From positions 1 through 64,000 of the forward strand of contig MU867145.1 of assembly GCA_033725935.1 (NCBI GenBank): a stretch of DNA of 64,000 nt, in the 5' to 3' direction. How positions within the stretch are numbered: position 1 is the stretch's first letter; each line of letters opens with the position of its first letter. The notes beneath the pieces were generated by a model. That model saw only the letters and a list, made by a program, of their open reading frames with translations, ran no database searches and was not told the DNA's origin. The position numbers were made by a program, and so were the translations under genes. Shown in pieces: positions 10,906-20,525 of this stretch. Origin of the DNA: Cladorrhinum sp. PSN259 (lineage: Eukaryota; Ascomycota; Sordariomycetes; Sordariales; Podosporaceae).

Positions 10906-11834
10906 GCTGCCGGGCTGCTGAGGTGCTCAACTCGTAGTTTTGTCCCTTGCGGCTGGGGACTGGATGAAAAAGGTTATTTGATGCCTTACATAGGGAGCAG
11001 TGCATAATTCGATATAGCTGCTTATTCCAAATCTTTGCCAAACATTGAACCCCCTGGACAAAAGCCCCAAAAGATGCAGGTGACTGGCAGAAGTTTTACT
11101 TGTGAATTCATGCTTTACCGGTGAGCAAGTCTATTTACATCTTGTGACACCCTTTTTCTGTCTTCTGGGTACCTGAATGGTTCGGATGGCCATTACTCTG
11201 TGGTCTGGGAACGGGAATTGCGGACCAGGGATTCTGGGGAAATCTGGGGAAGGTTACAAACGGCTGGGTAGAAACGGGAAGCACCGGTTCAGGGAAGAGA
11301 TGAGATGGGATCAGATTGCTCTCGATCGATGGCCTCTTTAATCAGGCCGGTTCCGAGCGGAGAAAATGCTCCCGATCTTCAGCTGCCGGCATTGTGGTTC
11401 CGTCTCACCGCTGTCGAGATTGGATCAGGTTTGGTCAGAAGGTACTCGGCCAGGCAACTTTCATTGGGGTCCTATCAGTATTGTAGATGGGATCTTCTCG
11501 GACAGAACAACAGATTACCACCCCACTCATGGTTGTCGTTGAGAACTGGCGATGTATTCCGCCCCCTCATCTCAACTTGAGATGGCTGATTGTCCAACTA
11601 AATACTGCACCTGACCTCGGTGTGGGTGTCTGTTTGACCGGGTGATCAGAAGACTGCATCATTGCAAACTTTGATGTCCAGATTGTGGCGTGTTGTGGCA
11701 GAAATCCAAGGATAAAAGAGTCCCTCCTCTGCCTCTAAGCGGCCTCTCTGCCCCCTTTCCTCTTACAGCCAAAAACTCATAATTCAGAAGTAAAGACTCC
11801 AAAACACCTGAGCCACTACCACCAAGCAGCCAAG
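10906..11834. other. Intergenic between the paired secreted-protein genes
   Basis: Spacer of about 0.93 kb with no gene supported. The only feature is the shared TATA-like 11-mer at 11706-11716. Confidence 0.5.
11706..11716 (+). promoter_or_regulatory. TATA-like element, copy before paralogue B
   Basis: Same 11-mer (ccaaggataaa) as at 10033-10043. It ends 119 bases before the ATG at 11835 and is followed by a C/T-rich leader. Confidence 0.45.
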
Positions 11835-12588
11835 ATGTTGTCTTCAGTTTTCCACTGGATCCCCATCGTCATTTCTGGCCTCATCACCGTAAGCTTTGCC
11901 TCTCTAGTCTTCAGATTTAGCTTCTCAAAACCACGCTGACACGATCCCAGGTCACCACAGCCAACCCTCTCGGTTCTGCTCTCCCCGTTGGCTACACGCT
12001 TTCCGAGAAGCCACTTGAGTGGGACGTCCCCATTGCCGTCGATGGTCCTACCGTCAAGCAGTGGGGTACCGTTCAGCAAGTTCGGGCCAACATGACGGCC
12101 AACTATCCAGGCTGGAACGATGCTTTCCCCGTCCGCAGCTTCGACGATCTTGATCCTTCCAACTTCTCCAGCGCTTACACTCAGACAGACTACAAGTGTA
12201 ATAACTACGGAGCCTGCAACAGAGAGAAGATTGTGGACGGCATCAACTACCTCATGTCGGTTCCCGGGCAGCCCAGAATGGACCCGGGCCCCGGCAAGTG
12301 CATCCGCGTCAGCTGCTCTTGGAACGCTGGCATATTTATGTGCAATGATGTGAGTTCAGGGTTTCAAATTCATGCAGTTGGGGTATTCAAGTGCCAATGA
12401 TGCAGAGCTAACCACTATTTACTGAACAGAATACGCATGAGTACCGCCTGAACTCCTTCAAGGACATCTCCAGCGCCGGATACTTCCTTTACGACGCATG
12501 CAGACACAATCCAGTACTGGGTACTATGGCTGGCCAGGTGTGGTACAAGGAGAACTGGAATACCGTCATCAGGTGGGACAAGTGCTGA
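11835..12588 (+). CDS. Cys-rich small secreted protein, paralogue B
   Basis: Three exons (11835-11888, 11951-12349, 12430-12588) encode 203 aa. Exon 1 is a signal-peptide core (MLSSVFHWIPIVISGLIT) that continues over the first intron into VTTA. The mature protein has seven cysteines (YKC, GAC, GKC, VSC, MCND, DAC, DKC) and a Trp-rich end (GQVWYKENWNTVIRWDKC). The stretch GPGKCIRVSC....I.MCND is a signature I associate with a common family of fungal secreted proteins of unknown role. It is the intact member of a tandem pair with the gene at 10157. Splice sites are canonical (GTAAGC..CAG, GTGAGT..CAG). A host-interaction role is possible but not shown by the sequence. Confidence 0.82.
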
Positions 12589-13112
12589 ATCTGGACGATC
12601 CAACCTTTTGGAGTGGCGGAGAGTTGCGGCTGGAATTGCTATACGAGAGAGGCTGGAGGGAAGATGAGCAAATAGAAAATAAGATGGAATATCCCCTGCT
12701 GCAAATGCCTTGCAGAAATGGGTATTTTTGAACTTGTGGATAATATTTTCTGTGTTGCACTCCATGATCTCACAGCCACCGTAATTTGTCGCCTTGCCCC
12801 AATGCAACAGGTTGCCGTGTGCGTTAACTCTTTTCGGCCCCCAACTTTAGGGTTATATAGGTGCATCTCGGAACTTGAAATCCCCAATATATAGCCATTT
12901 AATAAGTGCCTGCAACCGGGTCATTTATGCCTGTTTAATTTATTGACTCCGCCTCAGACACCGCCTACATGGGTCACCCGCATCTTGCGTGGAGACCGGC
13001 ATGAATGTTCGCACTGGTTTTTGTATAACTCTGATCCCTGAAGTCCCAGGAAGAAACGAAAGATCATCTTCCCTTACGCATCAAATGTCAAGTTGAGAGT
13101 TATTACTCTAAC
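12589..13112. other. Intergenic
   Basis: About 0.5 kb, no gene or clear signal seen; it contains the promoter of the membrane glycoprotein at 13113. Confidence 0.5.
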
Positions 13113-14951
13113 ATGGCGTGGTCGCTCGCAACAACTCTTGCCTACATTCACCGCGTGGGAGGCTTATCCTTGCCCTGTCTGCTACTAGGGGGAGGGATGC
13201 TGATGGCATTCGGCATCAATGTTTTAGCCGGCGAAAACACAGACACATCGTACCAAGACAACCTTTTACAACTCCCCCGTGTGTCATCTACCGCCTTTCG
13301 CGTCGGCTCCCAACTGGATGTCCAGTTTTGGCTTGCGGTATTAGGTGCGAGCTTTGGCCTTTTGTCATACGGTCTGTCGGGAACCTACACGCACCTTTTC
13401 GACCTGTGGTGCACTCATCGAGCTGGTACCAGTCCAGGACTGAACTACGCGCGCTATCTAAACTCACAACCAAGAGCATCATGGTTCGGCTTCAGAGGTT
13501 TCTGGTTGTTCACACTGCTTCAGCATCTCGTCACGGTTCTGGGGATCATCGCGTCAGTTGGATACAAGTTTGCAGTTGTCCAGGTCAGCGGATACACGGT
13601 CTTTCATGTAGATGAGACCAAAGTTTCTCTGCAAATTCCATTGACAGAAGCTTTCTTGCGAGATGGGTCGCCGAGCCCCTGGCTCGGAGATATGAACGTT
13701 AACCGGGGAAACCTTAGCCGTGCCTTCACCCATATCGCGGAAATGAACAGCAGCGCCCCGAAGATGCCATTAAATATCGTCATGACGGGACAGGCGGACT
13801 GTAAAGGCTTTGGCCTCTCCGATATTGGCGAGCTTGTGACGTTGGAGGTTGTTATGGTGGCAAATCACTTCACAGAAGCTTTGGACTCTTCTATCCGAGA
13901 GGATGAGAAGGGATGGACTCTGGTAGAGAGGACAGTGCCGGGTTGGCTTGAGAATAGTCAACAGGGGGTTACTGTTGGCTATCGAGTCGGGTCGCTTTGG
14001 GTCCTGGAAATCCAGTTGGCAGAAAAAGCCCAATCACCGGTCGTTCAAAGCTTCAAATACAACATGTCACTCGCAATAGCCGAAGTTAGACGCGACGTCC
14101 ATTTAGGAGGCTGTTCTCATATCCAACGGGCTGATCTCTTGACCCACAACTTTGGTTACTCTACTGGCATCTACAATATGCACATCAATCACAGCAGCGA
14201 AATGACCTTTCCCAACAAACCTTGGATTTCCGCCGCCATTCAAGACCAGACGAATGGGCTCTTTGAGGGGCTGGGTGTTATCATCCGCTCTGCTATGCTA
14301 GCACTTGCGCCAAGCATCACTGCTCTTTCGGGCTATAGCATTGGCCATGCCCCTGATGCACCAGGGCCCTGGGGCTTCGTTGTCAACGCGACTCAATCAC
14401 CATTTTTCACGAATGCTACAGGTAATACAACCAACAACGACAAGGATTGGAAGAAAAATGACGATGTAAATGGCACGCATGTTCAAGACTTTCTCAGCAG
14501 CCCGGCTTGGAGAAACTCATCACTAGCGAGTTGGGAAAATAACACAATCGGCATGCAGCAATGGAACAACCACAATTCTCGAGCCCACCTACCCGATTAC
14601 CCCTACTATCAAGGAGTAAGAGTCAGCTCCCGAGCAGGAAGTTATGAGAAAGCCGCATGGATCTTCATCACTTTGAGCATCATTGCCTATCTCCTTGCTG
14701 CTAGTCGACTCTATGTCGGTCCGGCCCAGCTGACATCATGGATGGGACAACATGTCTATCTGGCGCTGGAGGGCAGGATCCAGAGGGATGGTTCTGACAA
14801 GCTTGCATGTGGGAGACAACCTGCGCGGGACCTGGGAACTCTGAGGATCGAAGTGACCGAAAAGGGAATAGATGAGCATTTTCCAGCATGGCCACCGAGG
14901 AATCAGTCTGCCGGGTACGATCAATATCTAGGTAGAATGCTAAACATATAG
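13113..14951 (+). CDS. Multi-pass membrane glycoprotein, unknown function
   Basis: One uninterrupted frame encodes 612 aa. Hydrophobic segments near residues 17-39, 72-92 and 129-150 and one near 513-535 look membrane-spanning. Between the third and fourth lies a large domain of about 360 residues with roughly ten N-glycosylation sequons (such as NSS, NMS, NHS, NAT, NNT), so it is presumably extracytoplasmic. The short C-terminal tail is cytosolic in this model. The arrangement is common among fungal-only membrane proteins of unknown function; I do not recognise a named domain. The start follows a stop-rich leader and places TM1 at the N terminus. Confidence 0.75.
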   Translation: MAWSLATTLAYIHRVGGLSLPCLLLGGGMLMAFGINVLAGENTDTSYQDNLLQLPRVSSTAFRVGSQLDVQFWLAVLGASFGLLSYGLSGTYTHLFDLWCTHRAGTSPGLNYARYLNSQPRASWFGFRGFWLFTLLQHLVTVLGIIASVGYKFAVVQVSGYTVFHVDETKVSLQIPLTEAFLRDGSPSPWLGDMNVNRGNLSRAFTHIAEMNSSAPKMPLNIVMTGQADCKGFGLSDIGELVTLEVVMVANHFTEALDSSIREDEKGWTLVERTVPGWLENSQQGVTVGYRVGSLWVLEIQLAEKAQSPVVQSFKYNMSLAIAEVRRDVHLGGCSHIQRADLLTHNFGYSTGIYNMHINHSSEMTFPNKPWISAAIQDQTNGLFEGLGVIIRSAMLALAPSITALSGYSIGHAPDAPGPWGFVVNATQSPFFTNATGNTTNNDKDWKKNDDVNGTHVQDFLSSPAWRNSSLASWENNTIGMQQWNNHNSRAHLPDYPYYQGVRVSSRAGSYEKAAWIFITLSIIAYLLAASRLYVGPAQLTSWMGQHVYLALEGRIQRDGSDKLACGRQPARDLGTLRIEVTEKGIDEHFPAWPPRNQSAGYDQYLGRMLNI

Positions 14952-15323
14952 AGTAGTTTAATCATTCGAGAGAGTAGAAATATTAGCAAATAACTTTAGT
15001 GTCAGTGCGACATCAAATTGGGCCTGCCAGAAAGGGAAGATCCCCACCTGTGCCAAAAGAAAATCACCGGCTTCACTAAATGGACAATGATGCCCTAATC
15101 CACGAATGGGACGACCCGAGCCGTCCGCCCCAGCAGCTGCCCCAGGCCCTGCCTTGGTTTCACCGCCTAATGCGCTCAGCCGCTTTATTCGGCCAAAGGC
15201 TACGGGCACTTATAATTCCGACTGTTCTCTTTCATTTCCCCGTCCTCCCCTCGTTTTCTATCCCTACTCGACCATTTCCTACTAGCAACTATTTGACGTT
15301 AACCACGAGCGTCAGAAGCAAAT
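14952..15323. other. Intergenic with promoter-like leader
   Basis: No gene. A C/T-rich leader (about 15225-15290) with an upstream ttataatt precedes an ATG at 15324, which suggests a transcription start for the tract that follows. Confidence 0.4.
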
Positions 15324-16258
15324 ATGAATGTAAGTGCCCCCTACGTCGAGAGAACGTCCTTCCAGCTTCCTCAATCCTACGATCCCGAAGCTGATCTGAT
15401 TACACAACCGCAGCTTTTATTTCTTGGGAAGTAAGTGCTCTACGGCTCCAGAGGGCATTTTCAAGACTGCCCGACGATAGTGTTACCGCTGTACTATACC
15501 TACCTCCCCCAAGAAGAACGGTGCCGGTGGGAATCGAACTGACTGCGGAATATAACCAGGGAACGGAGATGGCCCAACAGTAGCCTCGTCCTGCTCGATG
15601 GTTCGGTCAACCAACAAGCACTTACACTTGTCCTCAATTCTCTCTGTCGTCGATCGTCGTGCCCACAAGGATTTGCTGGGCCTTGTTGATGCACGGCGAC
15701 GGGACAGGCAAGCAAGCAAGCTTGAGAAGACAAGGAAGAGGACGGTAATTGCCAGAATCTACTATCGCAAGACAGAACTGAGGTGAGTTCTCGGTCTTTG
15801 CCGATTCAGTTTGCTCCTCCAGGTCTGTTTTTAACGGAAATTTAATCGCAGATTTTCTTGGCTGCTTGCTCTCCGCGCCGGGAAAAGATCTCAAGGCTAC
15901 TCGCAAGTTCTGCACCTCTTCGTCTACTCGCGAGACTGGCCACCCCTACCGCAGTGGGTTCGGCTCCTCCGACGGCGCCATTCGTTCGATCGGATATAAA
16001 TCACTACACACCCGAGCCCACGACACCCTGGCAGGAGAATCCAGAAACCAGCAAGACATGGTTACCTAACAACTATCTCCCAACCCCGACCCAATCAGTC
16101 AGTTCGGCGCCGAAACGGATCCTTTCCCGTTCTTTTCCACGTACCTGCCGACAGCCACAAACATATCTATTCCAATATACGTTCAGCCACAATACTGCTC
16201 AAACTTGACGGTGTGGATTGGGGTTGAGTTTTGGCCCGCCTGCTCTTCAGCCTTATGA
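15324..16258 (+). CDS. Possible multi-exon gene, structure unresolved
   Basis: Several coding-like pieces follow a good leader. A first exon (15324 to about 15430, beginning MNVSAPYVERTSFQLP) ends at a GTAAGT. After an acceptor near 15480 a piece reads VTAVLYLPPPRRTVPVGIEL. A GTGAGT at 15783 and TCGCAG at 15851 bound a third intron-like segment. The last piece reads FGAETDPFPFFSTYLPTATN and ends at TGA 16256-16258. I cannot join all pieces in one frame: an internal TAG (about 15580) and a TAA (about 16068) need further introns, one of them only about 42 nt. No family is recognised. It is either a small multi-intron gene or a decaying one. Confidence 0.3.
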
Positions 16259-17677
16259 TATGGGGAGAAGGAGCGGGCAGCCAGTACTGCTCAAACGTGT
16301 GCATGAAGGATGTTTGGGTGGGTATGGGTGCAGGGTAGAGGCAGGGTATTTACTGGTAGAGTGAGGGAGGGCAACAGCACTATTCAAAGGTGTGAATGAA
16401 GGGTTGCCGGGTTCGAGAGGTGCATGTTGGAATCAGGGAGAGTTCCATCTCAAGGGAGGAGATGCGCAAGCGGTCACAGCTGCGGCTCGGTCTCGGAAGC
16501 GTAATTTAGAGGGAAAGAATAATAAAGCGTATTTAGGTTTGTGTTTTATAAGGCTTTGTCTGTTGGAAGCGTAAGAATGATTGTGCTTTGTGACGCGTTT
16601 TACATTATGGCATGTCTATAAGATGTTCTCTGCCGATTTTTTAATGGTTTCTTGTACTGCCTGCAGTTCCATTAGGTCCTTTGAGCCTGAAAATCTGTAA
16701 TAAGTGGTATATGAATTCCCTTTTTGGTTCCGACTCTATATCTGCATAGTAGATAAAGCGCGTCCCCAGACATTACTTGAGACCATCTACATCTAACTCA
16801 ACTCTCAGAGATCTGCTCCTCCATGCTTCCCTTACTACTATCCCTTCTATGAGCTCTAATACCCTTGTAACGAGCTAGGCTTTTTAATGCTTCTATTGAC
16901 ATCTAATACAATTCGCCTGCTGATAATCTGGTCCTCTCAAAATCATCCGCAACTGGATGTCGTCGGACATGATCATATTAGGCAAGAGTTTCAATGGGTG
17001 ATAATGCCGCTGGAAGGAGAGCGACAGCCGTTAGTTTAATCAAGGCCATTGCCACCGTTTGATCTCTCATATCACTTATACCACACACATCAACGAAGCC
17101 TTTAGGTATCTAATAAATCATCGCAAACTCAGCGCAAACTCGGCACGGATAATATTGTCCATGTAGTAATGCTCGTGTCAAACTCATTACAAGACCTCCA
17201 TTTCTTTTCTCCTTTTTTTCTTCTTTTTCTTTTTCTTATACTCCCGTTTCCATTTGAAAATGCCTCTCAGACTCCTCTTTTCCCTAAATGCAAATACTAA
17301 ACCTCCATTTTCCCATTCCCAGAAAACGGTTCGAATAAAAATTTCCACCCCGTCTCCCTTGGAAGGCAAAAGTCCCAGAACCCGTGTAATATCTAAATCG
17401 ACGCATAAGAATAGAAAATAAACCCCCATAAACGCCTGCGATATCAAAGTCAACGCGTATAATATCCTCCGAATTCTTCTTTTTAGCATTCCTTATAATG
17501 CATACCATTCCCCATTTTGACTCCTTTCTTCTTTCGCTTTCCGACGCGTTTTGTCCCCTTTTTATTTCATTTCCATATCTTCCCCACGCACATCTCCCAT
17601 CTTTCACGCATATCTGTCTCCCTTCCCTGCACCTTCTGTCTCCGTATCACACCCTCTTTTTTTCCGATCCACCCAAC
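16259..17677. other. Intergenic; 3' flank of the BTB gene
   Basis: About 1.4 kb without a supported gene. The part next to the BTB gene (17200-17677) is very C/T-rich on the plus strand and probably holds that gene's 3' untranslated region. Confidence 0.45.
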
Positions 17678-19046
17678 TCAACCCTCTCCCTCCTCCCCCA
17701 TCATCATCATCAACCCCCGCTCATCATCCTCATCCAGCGGCTCCTCTTTAATTTTCGTCCCCCTACTAGAGCCCCGGGTCTCCCCCGCTCCCACACCCTC
17801 TCTATCCGTCTTCCCCCTCTTCCGAAAAATCGACCGACTCTCCCCTTTACTCTTCTCGACGCAAGCCAGGCAGTACCCCGCCGGCCGCATAAGAATCTTG
17901 TGCGGATCGTACATGACCCGCTTCCTGTTGCGTCCATCAAACGTCTCGTCGCACAACTCGCACCGCTCGGGATGCTGCGTCTTCTTGCTGTGGTCAAAGT
18001 TATTGTGGCGCTCAGATATCACCCGAGAGTCAGGCAGCCAGTTGGCGAGGTTACGACCTTGGGAGGCGTACCACAATGCTGCGGCGATGAGGGGCGTGCC
18101 GTTTATGATTTGCCTGAGGTTTGCGTCTTCAAGCAGAATGCTCCGGCCGGCGTGGATGTAGTTTGCTAGCAGGCACTGAGCCGTCTGGTCGGTGTACGTG
18201 TCGAGTTTCAGAAAGGCTTCGTTGAGCGCTAGGCACAGGTCGGCACCTGCTGATGATTCTTGGAAGAGGTGTCTTTGGAGGTCTTTTGGGAGGACGCCTC
18301 TTACGTCTGAGAGGTCGGGGTCGAAAGAGCAGATGCGCTCGAGGAGGCGGTCGCAGCGCCGGCCGACGAGCGTCAGGGCGTCGTCGCGCATGGGATGGAT
18401 GCCGAAGAGGACGCCCATGTTGAAGAGGGAGACGTAGACCTGTAGCGAGTTTGACTTGTCGTCGTGGTCGTAAAAGCGTTCGGGGAGGCGGTTGCCGTAG
18501 ATTGTGTGGAGGATCGTGTTGACCTCCTCGATGGTGTAGGAGCCCGTGAGGTTGAACTCTGGCTTCCCGTTGGTTTCCTGGATGGGTTATTTTTAGTAGG
18601 GGAGCAAAAGTAGAGCAATAACTACTTACGATCTTCTCGATCTCCTCGGCGAACCAGGTAGACCGACCCAAGAGAGACATTTTGTGAACGTTCCACTGAC
18701 GCTCACCGCAAATGACCAGGGCATCGGCGTGGACACCGGTCTCCAGGACTCTCAGAAGGGCCTGATCAGCCTTCTGAGGGCCTTCACCGAACTGCCAGGC
18801 GGGGGTTTGGGCGGCGATGGTCCCGGGGGGAGCCGTTTTGCCAGTGTTGTAACGCCGCGAGGCGTTGGAGGGACCGCCCGAGTCACTGGCGGCCACCAAG
18901 ATGGCACGACCGCGGCTCGAGGAGCCACCTCGCCCGCCTCGACCACCGCGCGGCTCGGAGACGCCACTGGTGCGGCCACCACGCGCCCGCTGGCGGACGG
19001 TGTTTCGGGCACGCTGAGAGGGACGCTCGTTGCGAGAGGGAGCCAT
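17678..19046 (-). CDS. BTB/POZ protein with RGG-rich head and C-terminal CxxC pair
   Basis: Two exons, 18630-19046 and 17678-18577 (minus strand), are joined over a 52-nt intron (GTAAGT..CAG) and give 438 aa. Residues 1-50 are basic and carry RGG-type repeats (ARGGR, PRGGRGGRGG), as in RNA-binding or methylated proteins. A BTB-like fold starts at about residue 103 (VHADALVICGERQWNVHKM, then the motif around FAEEIEKI) and continues past the intron (FNLTGSYTIEEVNTILHTIYG). Near the C terminus, C345-x2-C348 and C375-x2-C378 could form a zinc-binding site. They are followed by an acidic tail with IKEEP, a SUMO-type site. BTB domains mediate dimerisation or cullin-3 recruitment. Partners are unknown. 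Confidence 0.8.
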
Positions 19047-20436
19047 GGTGATGTTTTGCTGTATGTCTGTGAGAAGAAAAGTTAGGCACGTCCAAGTTTA
19101 TTGTATGTGTGTGGAAGAAAGTTTAGGCATGGCAAGGGGAAGGGGACGCGTTGTGACATGAAATGGATGCGTACGGGTTTTTGTGGAGGGCGTAGAAGGA
19201 AAAGTTGGTTGCTTGGGAGAAGAAGCTCAAGGTGTGGAAGGAGAATTTATACCCGTAACGATAGGCAGGTCGAGGCGAGAGCTTCGCTCCTGTGGCGCGT
19301 TCGTATTTGTATTGGCGTGAAGTAGGCAAGCGTGATGGTGAAGAAGGAGGAGTATGGTATTGATGTTCCCGGATATTCGGACGAAAACAGATACGATGAA
19401 AAGGAGTAGGTTGGTCGAAGTGCGTGGACGGCGTTAAAAGAAAATGTAAAAGTGTGGAGGAACAAACTGCCGTGTAAAATAATTTAGACCTGTGAAGAAT
19501 TGAGATGTAGTTGGTCAGAGTAGTTTCCCAACCGTGAAAGTACAACGGCAGGAAATAGGCAAGCGTGGTGGAAAAGGGAAAGATCACTGGCGCTGGCCTT
19601 TAATCGTGTTCGGATGGAAAGAAAGCGTGTAGAGGGAGCACCCAGACGTTTTGATGCTGAGGGGGGTGTAGGGTGGAACGGAACAAAAGAGAAACTGTAA
19701 AGGATAGGTTACGTTTGGATGTCAAAGTTGTTGTCTTGTCTATATGCTCAGCATCGGAGATGACCTGTATTCTTGGTAAACGGTAAGTTCAGGGGGTATC
19801 TGATCAACAAGGAGAATTCTAGTGATCATCTTGAAGCAATTCTCGTTCGTGGCGCGCTGGAGCGCAGAAAGAGATTTCGGTGGACATTGCTACTTTTTTA
19901 ATATAGATCGATTAAATTCTAGTTCAAACATGTTGAATTTCCACCACAGCCAACACTATCTCTGGTGTGGTTTCTCAGCATCCCACGATTTGTTTGTGAG
20001 TCGCAGTTGTGATTCCTAAAAAAGAAACATCTCTAGGTTCTAGGAGACCACTGTATCAGACAGAGAATTGCACCCCATGGCCTACCCAAACCTGCGTGGA
20101 GATCTATGTTCTACGATAACATTTCGGCTCAACTTCAAGAAATAACGGAATATAAAACGGTGTGGAGCGGAAAGCTGAAATGGTGGAGGAAGTTCTTGCT
20201 CTGTTTAAAGGCACATGGATTTCGGCCTATAGGACTGTAGCTGCTACCGGAGACAGGATAGGAGCATCTTCCATGCCATCAATCCTGTGTGCTCGGAGTG
20301 GGATTTTCTCGTGATATTGCCGCCTCAGAGACATGCCGATATCGTATTTCAGGCAAAGGTCTAACCTTCAAGAAATGGAGAATTCTTCCCTCTTGACTTC
20401 CTTCCCCTCTACTGTTCTCCAACAATTGCATAGCCT
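19047..20436. other. Intergenic; promoter of the BTB gene
   Basis: No gene supported. The region upstream of the BTB start is C/T-rich on its coding strand, as in fungal leaders. Confidence 0.5.
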
Positions 20437-20525
20437 GCCCGGCTAGCTCAATCGGTAGAGCGTGAGACTCTTAAGGAGTTCTCCGATAAATCTCAAGGTT
20501 GTGGGTTCGACCCCCACGTCGGGCT
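20437..20525 (+). tRNA. tRNA-Lys(CTT) with a 16-nt intron
   Basis: The acceptor stem GCCCGGC pairs with GTCGGGC (one G-T wobble), followed by discriminator T. The D-arm is GCTCAATCGGTAGAGC, the anticodon stem TGAGA/TCTCA, and the T-arm GTGGGTTCGACCCCCAC. The anticodon CTT is at 20470-20472 and decodes AAG. An intron of about 16 nt (20474-20489) follows the base 3' of the anticodon, the usual eukaryotic position. The mature length is 73 nt. A seven-T run at 20561-20567 downstream can stop RNA polymerase III. Confidence 0.95.

Noticed and set aside
15525..15560. A tRNA-like T-arm on the minus strand (gttcgattcccaccggc)
   Set aside because: The flanking bases do not form the five-pair T-stem or an acceptor stem.
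17498..18169. Plus-strand frames of more than 200 codons over the BTB gene
   Set aside because: They are antisense to well-supported BTB exons and rich in Pro/Ser/Arg, as expected for shadows.
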